DNA from: JBBIND01 sp037444075
GTDB taxonomy: Bacteria > Acidobacteriota > Terriglobia > Bryobacterales > Bryobacteraceae
Assembly (NCBI GenBank): GCA_037444075.1
Contig: JBBIND010000006.1
Span: 1 to 64,000, forward strand
Direction of reading: 5' to 3'
Length of the DNA stretch: 64,000 bases
Part shown: positions 38,748 through 46,565 of the stretch, piece by piece
Position numbering within the stretch: the first letter of the stretch is position 1
Layout of the letters: the number at the start of each line of letters is the position of its first letter
The notes under the pieces: generated by a model
Databases searched by the model: none
What the model saw: only the letters and a program-made list of their open reading frames with translations
Told to the model about the DNA's origin: nothing
Program-made: the position numbers and the translations under genes

Positions 38748-38763
38748 GTGATTACGCTTCTAT

Positions 38764-40809
38764 CTAGCGTGCGTGTACCCGAGGCACGGAGAACTGGCTG
38801 TTGCCTCCGTGGCAGGTGGCACAGCTCTCGCCCAAGCTGCTGGTATTCGCCAACGCGTGGGACGCCACATAGACCTGCGAGTGGCATCCGGTACAGGCAG
38901 CCGTGATCGGGCCGACAGGGTTGATGGGACCACGCGGGTCAACCACCGGCAGCAGGTTGGCCGGAAGCGGCAGCCGCTCAGAATTGTTCACGTGGCAACC
39001 GATGCAATCCTGACGGAAACCGGGGTAGTTGACGTCCGAGTAGCTGTGTTCGACGTTGCCGAAGCCATACAAGGAGTACGGGAAAGCCAGCGCCCGGCCA
39101 GTGTGTATACGGTGGGACATCAACCTCATGTCGATGGACTCGGCCGGACGGCGGTCAGCCGGACGGCGAGCCGTATCGGTCATGGTCGGGTTGTGGCACA
39201 ACACGCACTGTTCAATCGTGTTGCGGTTGCTGCCGTGCAGGCTCAGGCTGAAGTGGCAGGCATTGCATTTGGCCAGGCTCACCACGGTCCGCCGGGGAGC
39301 GACACGGGAGCCGTCCACGGAGAAGTGGATCACCTTGTTTTCGCCCGCATCACGCACCGAGCGCTCCTTCACCGTGCCCGCGAGCAGGAAGAAGTTGCGG
39401 AAGCCTTCAATGCCAATGGTGTACGTTCCCCTGGCTCCGGCTGGAATCGCCGCGGTAAAAGTGTAGGTGTGCCGGCCGTCGGCCGTCGCGCGCGCCGCAC
39501 GGGCGTCTTCGCTGATGTAGCTGCTGTAATCGCTTGCCGGGCCCGCCATGATGAGCGCCAACCGGTCCATCTCGCTGGCGAGCACTGGACGGCCGCGTTT
39601 GTCTCTCAGGGTAAAGGTTACCGTGGGCCGCCTTCCGGCAGAGCCATCAGCCACGCTGTTCAATTCGAAAACGATGCCCGGCAGGTCACGCGAGAACCGC
39701 TCAATCGTGTGGGCCCCGGAAATGGAAGCGTCAAACTCGAGTTCGCCTTGAGGCGTATGGCAAACCGCGCACTGCGCGTCGCTCGGTTGCGGCAGGTTGA
39801 CGTGCCCGGCGCCGGTGGCGAAATTCACGTCATCATGGCAACCTCTGCAAGCCTGCCGGGAGGGCCGTGTCAGCCATGCCCTTTCCTGCGCGGCTCCCTT
39901 GCCGGTTTCGTGGCAAGCGATGCAGTTGCGCGGCTCGGGCGGGAAGCGGATCTTCGAGTAATCCCAAACCACTTGAGCATTCCCGATGATCTGGTACGGC
40001 CTGCCAGCCTTCACGCTAGGCAGGTTGGCGCCCATGTGGATCTTGTGGGTCATCTCGACCATGTCCACGGTGTTGCCCGTATCCGGGTCGGTCGTCTGGG
40101 GTGTATGGCAAAGCACACAGGTTTCCATGCTCTTGCGGCCGGTGTTGCCGTGGAAGCGCATGTCCTGGTGGCACTTGTTGCAGGTGACTGTACGGATCAC
40201 GTCACGCGTCACCGTCACTCTGCTCCCATCCGGGACGAAATTGAAGGCGGTGTCCGCCAGGTTGATCCCGAGATCGAACTCCGTCAGGTTACGGTTGGAC
40301 CAGGCGCCGATGGTATGCGTAACGGTCCGGTCATAGCCGGCCGGCAGCCTCGTCCCGAAGGTGTAAACATACTCACCATCCGCAACCATGGTGTGCGTCC
40401 CGCCCGTGTCGGCGCTAGCCTGAGTGGCTGCCACCCTGGTGATAGGGCTCGTCTGCACGCGAGTTGTGTAGGAGAGGTACTGGTTCTGACCTCTCGGGAT
40501 GCGGGCAATCATCAGGGAAACAGAAACCGCACCAGGCGTAGTAATTCCAAGGCGGTCCAGAGGCAGACCTCTGGGATCCGTCAGCCGGTATCGGGTCCGC
40601 ACGGTACCGTCGGCAGCGATTTCCGCCGAGAGAATCTGAATCCGCAGACCCGGGCGGACGAAATTCACCAGGTTCGGATCAGCGTAAAAAGCCTTGTCAG
40701 CGGCAGTATAAGGTTCGTTGGTGGCGCTAATCAGCGCGGCGGCTCCGGCGACAACTGCCAGGCATACAGCCACGCGTATTGCGGTGGAAACTGCGTTTCT
40801 AAACTGCAT
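38764..40809 (-). CDS. OmcA/MtrC-like decaheme c-type cytochrome
   Basis: 681 residues from ATG 40809, preceded by AGGAGGG. Ten CXXCH sites lie in two clusters of five (CNKCH, CVLCH, CIACH, CRGCH, CAVCH; then CNACH, CVLCH, CIGCH, CTGCH, CATCH), each preceded by a beta-sandwich domain, as in MtrC/OmcA. Extra His residues such as HKIHMGANLP and HRIHTGRALA are likely distal haem ligands. It is expected on the cell surface, accepting electrons from the MtrA/MtrB pair. The signal sequence (VAVCLAVVAGAAALISA) has no consensus lipobox, unlike Shewanella MtrC, so its surface anchoring is unclear. Confidence 0.92.
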   Translation of the reverse strand: MQFRNAVSTAIRVAVCLAVVAGAAALISATNEPYTAADKAFYADPNLVNFVRPGLRIQILSAEIAADGTVRTRYRLTDPRGLPLDRLGITTPGAVSVSLMIARIPRGQNQYLSYTTRVQTSPITRVAATQASADTGGTHTMVADGEYVYTFGTRLPAGYDRTVTHTIGAWSNRNLTEFDLGINLADTAFNFVPDGSRVTVTRDVIRTVTCNKCHQDMRFHGNTGRKSMETCVLCHTPQTTDPDTGNTVDMVEMTHKIHMGANLPSVKAGRPYQIIGNAQVVWDYSKIRFPPEPRNCIACHETGKGAAQERAWLTRPSRQACRGCHDDVNFATGAGHVNLPQPSDAQCAVCHTPQGELEFDASISGAHTIERFSRDLPGIVFELNSVADGSAGRRPTVTFTLRDKRGRPVLASEMDRLALIMAGPASDYSSYISEDARAARATADGRHTYTFTAAIPAGARGTYTIGIEGFRNFFLLAGTVKERSVRDAGENKVIHFSVDGSRVAPRRTVVSLAKCNACHFSLSLHGSNRNTIEQCVLCHNPTMTDTARRPADRRPAESIDMRLMSHRIHTGRALAFPYSLYGFGNVEHSYSDVNYPGFRQDCIGCHVNNSERLPLPANLLPVVDPRGPINPVGPITAACTGCHSQVYVASHALANTSSLGESCATCHGGNSQFSVPRVHAR

Positions 40810-41288
40810 TAGAGCCCTCCTGTGGACATTGACATAAGCAAAAAACCACACGCATCAAGGTGGTCATTGCAATTGGCGCGCCAAGCTTGCGCCCGGCCAA
40901 GCCAAGTCACAAAATTCTGATTATAAAGAACTTAATATCCACAATACGAGCCACGTGCCCTCCCTGCACACGTTTATCAGTGGGGCATGCCGCTCACCTG
41001 TGCCATATAACTCACTATGAGCCTAAATTCGGTCCAGGGCACCCCCCCCAGCAATGGGGGTATCCGGACATGCCTACGACACGTGTAGACGGACGCTTTA
41101 AGCAGATTCAACAACCGAACGGGGCTGCGGCCTCGCCCCATTGGGCGCCACTCCGGCCGCGCTTGAGCACGGATTCGAGACGGGGAGAGCGCTTAAGGGG
41201 GCTGGCAGGGGATTGAGTCAGCGGTTTCCGGCCGCGCCGGTGATCACCGGCGGGGGATTACCCCGGCGGCTCGGTCTACCGGCGCGGT
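40810..41288. other. Intergenic region upstream of the omcA-like gene
   Basis: 479 bp without a gene; its 40890-41040 part is among the most AT-rich of the window. On the minus strand a TATAAT box lies at 40920-40925, about 110 bp before the omcA-like start, with only a weak -35 (GTATTG) 16 bp upstream. A 12-bp palindrome TTGGCGCGCCAA (40873-40884) lies in the predicted leader. No FNR-type (TTGAT-N4-ATCAA) or CRP-type site was seen. Confidence 0.45.
41235..41265 (-). terminator. Palindrome and hairpin just after fliS
   Basis: An 18-bp perfect palindrome (41235-41252, CGCCGGTGATCACCGGCG) is followed by a GGGG-ATTA-CCCC hairpin (41251-41265). Both lie 24-54 bp past the fliS stop on the minus strand. 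No T-run follows, so this may be a terminator of another type or an operator. Confidence 0.4.
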
Positions 41289-41732
41289 TCACCAGGCGAC
41301 GCTCATCTGAAGTGCGGGAGCCTCTGGTGCATGGTGAAAGCCAGGATTCGGCAGGGTGGCCTGATGGGAGCTGGATGAGGAGCAGGCTTCCCAGGCCTGG
41401 AGGAGGGTCTCCATCAAGCTTTGGGCTTCCTGGAGTGGAGGTTCAGTCTGCGTACTATTGGCTCGCTGCAAAAGACTCTGGAGATAGGCGTACAGTTCCA
41501 CCAGGTTTCTGGCGATCTCTCCGCCACGCTCCCTGTCAACGGAGCACGCCAACTCATTGAGAATCTCACCGGCCTTAGTAATCTGAAGGGATCGTTCTGC
41601 GATTCTGCCTCGCCGCAGCTCCTCGCGGGCGGCGATGACGGCCGCGATAGCGCCCCGGTAGAGCATTCTCACGAGCTTGACGCCATCCGCCGCCAGAATC
41701 TCGCTTTCCAGATAGGCTTGGTCTTTGTACAT
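41289..41732 (-). CDS. fliS: Flagellin chaperone FliS
   Basis: 147 residues. The start MYKDQAYLESEILAADGVKLVRMLYRGAIAAV matches the FliS four-helix bundle, followed by EILNELACSVDRERGGEIARNLVELYAYL. The last 40 residues are a poorly conserved tail rich in serine, proline and histidine. FliS protects flagellin before export. Flagellin and the usual neighbour fliD are not in this window. It follows flaG by 72 bp. Confidence 0.9.
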   Translation of the reverse strand: MYKDQAYLESEILAADGVKLVRMLYRGAIAAVIAAREELRRGRIAERSLQITKAGEILNELACSVDRERGGEIARNLVELYAYLQSLLQRANSTQTEPPLQEAQSLMETLLQAWEACSSSSSHQATLPNPGFHHAPEAPALQMSVAW

Positions 41733-41757
41733 GAGCTTGCGTTATCCTCCACCCAGC

Positions 41758-41783
41758 TTATCGACGCCCGGCCGTGTTCTTTG
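41758..41783 (-). promoter_or_regulatory. Candidate sigma-28 promoter of fliS
   Basis: On the minus strand CAAAGAAC and GTCGATAA are separated by 10 bp, 26 bp before the fliS start, in the gap between flaG and fliS. It matches seven of eight -10 bases and the AAAG core of the -35. Confidence 0.35.
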
Positions 41784-41804
41784 AGGGTGCGTGTGAGGCG
41801 GGCC

Positions 41805-42086
41805 TCAAGGCTTCGCAGCCAAGTCGCCCGCCATCCGGAGTACGTAATCCGGCGGGATTTGGCGGATTACCTCCCTGGTATCACGGTCGACCAGCCTTAG
41901 CACCGGCCGGTGCGAGTCTCTGTCCATCGCAAACGTCAGTTCGTAGTTCTGACCGAACAACTCGGCGCCATTCAGCGCCTGGACAGCTTTGACCAAATCC
42001 CGGTTCTGGGCCAGAGCTTCGCTCTGGGTTGAGTCGATCTTGTCGACGGGCGCGATCATATGCGAATTGATGCTCCCGACTTCCAT
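41805..42086 (-). CDS. flaG: FlaG-family flagellar protein
   Basis: 93 residues. The C-terminal half is characteristic of FlaG: ELTFAMDRDSHRPVLRLVDRDTREVIRQIPPDYVLRMA. The N-terminal part is variable. FlaG is linked to filament length control in other bacteria. GCAAGGAGGCAAT precedes the ATG. It is upstream of fliS in the same direction, the usual flaG-(fliD)-fliS order with fliD missing. Confidence 0.88.
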   Translation of the reverse strand: MEVGSINSHMIAPVDKIDSTQSEALAQNRDLVKAVQALNGAELFGQNYELTFAMDRDSHRPVLRLVDRDTREVIRQIPPDYVLRMAGDLAAKP

Positions 42087-42124
42087 ATTGCCTCCTTGCA
42101 GCCCGAGTAGGCTGCCTGACGTGC

Positions 42125-42132
42125 TTATCGGC
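42125..42132 (-). promoter_or_regulatory. Candidate sigma-28 -10 element for flaG
   Basis: Minus-strand GCCGATAA is a perfect FliA -10 match 39 bp before the flaG ATG, within GGCTGGCCGATAAG, shared with the flgM site. The -35 region (CAACAAA) is a poor match. Confidence 0.45.
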
Positions 42133-42183
42133 CAGCCGGGCGATTTGTTGCGAAAATTCTTCGGAACCGGAAGGGGCGGAGCG

Positions 42184-42732
42184 TCAGACCAGGTTCAGAG
42201 CTTTCTTCAGGGTGCCCCGTTCCTGTTCAATCTTCTTCTGCAGCAGCATGATGGCGTAAATCAACTGCTCCGGGCGGGGTGGACAGCCGGGGACGTAAAC
42301 GTCGACAGGAATAACCTGGTTGACGGGAACCAAAGCGTAATTGCTGAAGACGCCGGTCGAGGTGGCGCAGGCGCCCATGGAAATCACCCACTTGGGCTCG
42401 GGCATCTGCTGGTACAGGCGGCGTATGACCGGAGCCATCTTATTGGATACGCGGCCGGCCACAATGAGCAGGTCGGACTGCCGCGGCGAGCCCCGGAACA
42501 CCTCGGCTCCGAAACGGGCTATGTCGTAGCGCGCGGCGCTCATGGACATCATCTCGATGGCGCAGCACGCCAGACCGAAGGTCATGGGCCAGATGGAGTT
42601 CTTGCGGCCCCAGTTGATGGCTTTGTCGACAGTGGTCAGCAGCAAGCCGCCGCCAAAGCCGGACTCCTCAGGGTGGTCGATGCGGTCAAAGAGCCCCTCG
42701 ACCTTTTCCAGTTGCGGCCTCTGTTCCATCAC
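42184..42732 (-). CDS. nuoB: NADH-quinone oxidoreductase subunit B, orphan copy
   Basis: 182 residues. The cysteine ligands of cluster N2 are present: the CC pair in [11 protein letters not shown], the C in [12 protein letters not shown] and the C in [10 protein letters not shown]. The quinone-site motif [21 protein letters not shown] is intact. NuoB normally sits in a nuo operon, but no other complex I gene is adjacent. It is divergent from malQ, about 30 bp between starts. Confidence 0.93.
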   Translation of the reverse strand: MMEQRPQLEKVEGLFDRIDHPEESGFGGGLLLTTVDKAINWGRKNSIWPMTFGLACCAIEMMSMSAARYDIARFGAEVFRGSPRQSDLLIVAGRVSNKMAPVIRRLYQQMPEPKWVISMGACATSTGVFSNYALVPVNQVIPVDVYVPGCPPRPEQLIYAIMLLQKKIEQERGTLKKALNLV

Positions 42733-42762
42733 TTCCCTGGATTATCCCACGTTCCGCGTAGA

Positions 42763-45045
42763 ATGGGTAAATGGACAGTCCGCATGTTCGATACTTCAAC
42801 TGATTTCCGGCCCTCCGGGGACACTACGGAGGCGCTAGGCAGGGCAGCGGGCGTATGGGGCATTGAACCGGGCTTCTGGGACATCTGGGGCACCTATCAC
42901 GCGACCACACCGGCCATCCAACGCTCCATCCTCGAAGCCATGGAGGTCGATTGCTCGAGCGCCCGAGCGATAGATGCTGCCCTGGAAGCGCGCGAATGGA
43001 GCGAATGGAACAGGCTCGCGCCGCCGGTGGCGGTCCTGAGCGAGATCCGGCAACCGGCCGAGCTCACCTTGCGCCTGCCCTCGGGCAGCCAAACCGCGAA
43101 CGTGCGCGTGGAGCTGTCTCTCGAAACCGGTGAACGAGAGCAGTTCCTCCGAGCCGTGGCCGAACTGCCCGAGAAAGCATCCATCCGTCTGCGCGGAAAG
43201 AGTTTTGTGGCCAAGGGGCTGCAGTTGCCCACCCTGCCGCTCGGCTACCATGACGTGCGCATCGAACTCGAGGCGGCGGGGGGCGAAAAGTTGGAGTCAA
43301 CAACTCGGCTGATCGTCTGCCCCGAGAGAGCCTATCTGCCGCCACCGCTCGCCGCCGGGCGCCGGTTGGCGGGCCTCAGCGTGGCGCTGTACGGTCTGCG
43401 CTCGCGCCGCAACTGGGGCTGCGGCGATTTCACTGACCTGACCAGACTGGCGGATTGGATGGTGGAGAACCGGCTGGGTGATTTCATCGGCTTGAATCCG
43501 CTCCACGTTACGCACAACCGCGAACCATATAGCGTCAGCCCCTACCTCCCGGTCAGCGTTTACTACCGCAACCCGATTTACCTTGACGTGGAGCGCATCC
43601 CTGATTTTGAGAACTCTTCGGCGGCGCAGCAACTGCGGCGCAGCCCGGGCGTCGAAGCCGACATCGAGGCCCTGTGCGCTTCCGAGTTCGTCGAATACGA
43701 GCGCGTGAGCGCCCTGAAGCGGAGGTTTCTCAAACTCCTGTTCCGGACCTTCTTGTGGCGCGAATTACGCCGGGAGACGGAGAGGGCGCGGCAGTTTCGC
43801 GAGTATCTCGAAAGCGAGGGGCCGCTCCTGGAGTCTTACGCGTTGTATGCGGCGTTGGACGAGTGGATTCATCGACGCCACCGGGACGCGTGGGATTGGC
43901 TGGCGTGGCCGGAGCCGTACCGTGACCCGGATTCGCCGGAGGTGCGCGACTTCGCCCTTCGCCGCCGGCATTCGATCCTGTTCCATCAATACGTGCAGTG
44001 GCAGGTGGATCTGCAGCTGGCCGACGTCCAACAGCATGTGCGCCGACGCGGCATGGCGATAGGCCTGTACCACGACCTGGCGCTAGCCACTGACAGCCGC
44101 GGAGCCGACCTCTGGGCACACAACGAGTTCTTTGTGCCAGGCTGCCGGGTGGGCGCCCCGCCGGACGATTTTTCTCCCAACGGGCAGGACTGGTCCTTCC
44201 CGCCGCCTCATTCCATCCGTCACCGCGCGGATGGTTACCGCCTGTTCATTGAATCCATTCGCCAGAACGCCCGCCACGGCGGCGCGCTGCGCATAGACCA
44301 TGTCATGCGCTTCTTCCGGCTCTACTGGGTTCCACCGGGCGGAGACCCGACTCAGGGCGCTTACGTCCGGGACGAGCACGAAGACCTTCTCGGTATCGTC
44401 GCGCTGGAGAGCGTGCGCCAGAAGGTGCTGGTGGTGGGCGAGGATCTGGGCACGGTGCAACCCAATGTGCGCGAAGAACTGGACAGGCGCGGCATCCTCA
44501 GCTATCGCCTGCTGTACTTCGAGCGGCATGACGACGGCGCTCCGAAGCTGCCGCACGAGTACCCGCGCCAGGCTCTGGTGGCTTCCACGACGCACGACCT
44601 GCCGACGCTCGCCGGTTTCTGGCTCGGACGGGACATCGAAGCTCGTTTTCTGGCCGGCGTTTTGCCGGATGACCACTCCCGTCAGGCCATGCACGCACAG
44701 CGGGAGCGCGACAAGCAAAGCCTGCTGGACGCCCTGTTCCGGGCACGGATGCTGCCGGACCACTACCCCCGCTCGGTAGCGGATATCCCGTCGCTGACAC
44801 CTGAACTTCACAACGCTTTCATAGGTTATCTGGCTTCCACGCCTTGCATGCTGATGGCGTTGAACCAGGAAGACCTTACCAAGGAAACCGAGCAACTCAA
44901 CCTGCCCGGCACGACGGAGCAGTACCCCAACTGGCGGCGCAAGATGCGGTTGAGCCTGGAGGACCTGGCCGGCTCTCAGGAAGGCTCTGACTTCGCCGCC
45001 ATGTGGCGGAACTGGCTCGAAATCAGTTCGCGAACCGGCGGCTAA
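42763..45045 (+). CDS. malQ: 4-alpha-glucanotransferase
   Basis: About 760 residues. An N-terminal beta-sandwich extension (about 1-200) precedes the GH77 barrel. Active-site motifs are visible: the nucleophile D in ALRIDHVMRFFRLYWVP, the acid/base E in VVGEDLGTVQP and the third carboxylate D in STTHDLPTLAGFW. It transfers maltodextrin segments in glycogen/maltose metabolism. The start may be ATG 42763 or ATG 42784 (MFDTSTDF); neither has a clear ribosome-binding site. The 3' end shares CTAA with the convergent next gene. Confidence 0.93.
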   Translation: MGKWTVRMFDTSTDFRPSGDTTEALGRAAGVWGIEPGFWDIWGTYHATTPAIQRSILEAMEVDCSSARAIDAALEAREWSEWNRLAPPVAVLSEIRQPAELTLRLPSGSQTANVRVELSLETGEREQFLRAVAELPEKASIRLRGKSFVAKGLQLPTLPLGYHDVRIELEAAGGEKLESTTRLIVCPERAYLPPPLAAGRRLAGLSVALYGLRSRRNWGCGDFTDLTRLADWMVENRLGDFIGLNPLHVTHNREPYSVSPYLPVSVYYRNPIYLDVERIPDFENSSAAQQLRRSPGVEADIEALCASEFVEYERVSALKRRFLKLLFRTFLWRELRRETERARQFREYLESEGPLLESYALYAALDEWIHRRHRDAWDWLAWPEPYRDPDSPEVRDFALRRRHSILFHQYVQWQVDLQLADVQQHVRRRGMAIGLYHDLALATDSRGADLWAHNEFFVPGCRVGAPPDDFSPNGQDWSFPPPHSIRHRADGYRLFIESIRQNARHGGALRIDHVMRFFRLYWVPPGGDPTQGAYVRDEHEDLLGIVALESVRQKVLVVGEDLGTVQPNVREELDRRGILSYRLLYFERHDDGAPKLPHEYPRQALVASTTHDLPTLAGFWLGRDIEARFLAGVLPDDHSRQAMHAQRERDKQSLLDALFRARMLPDHYPRSVADIPSLTPELHNAFIGYLASTPCMLMALNQEDLTKETEQLNLPGTTEQYPNWRRKMRLSLEDLAGSQEGSDFAAMWRNWLEISSRTGG

Positions 45046-46496
45046 GGCCTCGGGCCCAGCCGCTCCGCTTCCTTTTCATCTTCCGAAGGGGGATCCGGCG
45101 CTGGTTCCGGTTCCGGGGGACCGAGCGCGCCCATGTCTGCCCGGCTTTCCTCCGTGCGCGGGCTGCTCGCAACGTGACGAACGTACTGCCGGAGAATCTG
45201 GTGTGCGGGCAGCACCGCCTCCGCCAGAGGCGCGCTCTTGCCCAAGGCTGTGGACTCTTCCGAAAGATGAAAGTTCTGCGATTTCGCGTCGATGAAGCCG
45301 GGCGCATCGGCTTCCACCGTTTCCCCGTGGTTCGAAACCGACCCTTCGAATTGCGAGAAACTCACCCGCCAGCCCGGCTGGATCCAGTTGGGGTGCCAAT
45401 CCAGACGGCCGGTGACGTCGAGCAAGGAAACGCTGGCGCCGCCGGCGGTGGCGTAAACGATGTTGTTGCGCGCCTCGGCATGTTCCTCGTTGGACGAAAG
45501 GCGCATCAGCGTGGTGCGGTCGGTGCGCGTGGAGACTACGGTGTTGTGGTAGAAGTGCAGCGTGCCTTTCCGGTAGCGCCCCGTGTTGCCGCTGTCGCCG
45601 CCGTAGTGCAGGATCTGGCGGTTGCCTGCGCCCGCCGGCTCGATCAGGATGTTGCCATAGACGAAGGTCTGCCGGTAGAGCGCGTTGTCCCGGATCAGTT
45701 CCGCGCCGGCGTCCACGAGGTCCAGTTGCCGGTTGCCGCTTTCGATCCAGTTGTAACGCACCACCAACCCGGCGGAACGGTCCTTGAGGTTGTTGCCGAG
45801 CGCGCCTTCCAGCAGGGGTCCGTAGCGGTTGTATTGAAAGACGATGTCCAGCGCTTCGGTGTAGCTGTTGTGCTCATACAGGCTGCCCACGTTGCCATTG
45901 CCGTGGATGTGGTTGCCTTCGACGAGCACGGCGCGCGTCGGAGTACCAGCCACGGAGCCGATGAAGAGCCCGTTGCCGCTGTCGCGCAGCACGCAGTTGC
46001 GGATGGTGAGATGAACGCCCTTCTCCACGTAGATGGCCGCGGCGTTGGCGGCGTAGGTCTGTTTCGCCCCGAAGCGGTCCGTGAACGTGTGCGGCCGCCG
46101 GGCGCCCCGGATCTCCAGATTCTCGACCACGATGTGAGCCGGCAGCGTGTCGGCGGGAACGTTGGCGCCGCCGATTTTGAGCACGCCGCGAGTTTCCCCC
46201 CAGAAGTTCAATGGAGCGGGCGTCAACGCGTTCTCGCCATCGATGACCGGCAATTCGCCTTTGCCGGACGGAACGCCACGCACAGTGATGGGGGCGTCGG
46301 CTGTGCCTTGCCGGCAGATGACCCACTTCTCCCGGTAGGGTTCCGGACGCCAGTGAATGAGCACGACGTCGCCGGGTTGCAGGGCGGCCCACGGCGCCTG
46401 CCCTATGGACGAGTAGGGGCGGTCCGGCCCCACCTCGTAGGTAGCTGCACCCGCAGCAAGCGCGGCCGGAAGCAGTAATGAGAATATGCGCAGCAC
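45042..46496 (-). CDS. Secreted right-handed beta-helix protein
   Basis: 484 residues with a signal peptide (FSLLLPAALAAGAAT). The start of the mature protein, YEVGPDRPYSSIGQAPWAALQPGDVVLIHW, is typical of DUF1565/pectate-lyase-like parallel beta helices. Repeats such as LTIRNCVLRDSGNGLFIG, VLVEGNHIHGNGNVGSLYEH and TLHFYHNTVVSTRTD follow. The tail is proline/glutamate-rich. It may act on or bind polysaccharide; catalytic residues cannot be assigned. Its stop overlaps malQ by 4 bp on the other strand. Confidence 0.8.
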   Translation of the reverse strand: MLRIFSLLLPAALAAGAATYEVGPDRPYSSIGQAPWAALQPGDVVLIHWRPEPYREKWVICRQGTADAPITVRGVPSGKGELPVIDGENALTPAPLNFWGETRGVLKIGGANVPADTLPAHIVVENLEIRGARRPHTFTDRFGAKQTYAANAAAIYVEKGVHLTIRNCVLRDSGNGLFIGSVAGTPTRAVLVEGNHIHGNGNVGSLYEHNSYTEALDIVFQYNRYGPLLEGALGNNLKDRSAGLVVRYNWIESGNRQLDLVDAGAELIRDNALYRQTFVYGNILIEPAGAGNRQILHYGGDSGNTGRYRKGTLHFYHNTVVSTRTDRTTLMRLSSNEEHAEARNNIVYATAGGASVSLLDVTGRLDWHPNWIQPGWRVSFSQFEGSVSNHGETVEADAPGFIDAKSQNFHLSEESTALGKSAPLAEAVLPAHQILRQYVRHVASSPRTEESRADMGALGPPEPEPAPDPPSEDEKEAERLGPRP

Positions 46497-46520
46497 TCTG
46501 GAATTCTAGCTCGGATGAGA

Positions 46521-46547
46521 GCGCGGCGGGAACATGTGCCGCCGCGC
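46521..46547. terminator. Inverted repeat between the Oar-like gene and the beta-helix gene
   Basis: Arms 46521-46529 and 46539-46547 pair over 9 GC-rich bp with a 9-base loop, 19 bp beyond the Oar-like stop on the minus strand. No T-run follows. It may be a terminator or mRNA 3' end structure. Confidence 0.35.
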
Positions 46548-46565
46548 CCCGCGGTCAGCGCTGCC

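Noticed and set aside
38773..40812. Plus-strand ORF of 679 codons opposite the OmcA-like gene
   Set aside because: Antisense shadow; the minus strand has ten regularly spaced CXXCH sites and a strong ribosome-binding site.
45042..45045. Four-base overlap of malQ and the beta-helix gene
   Set aside because: CTAA serves as stop on both strands; a common convergent arrangement without special meaning.
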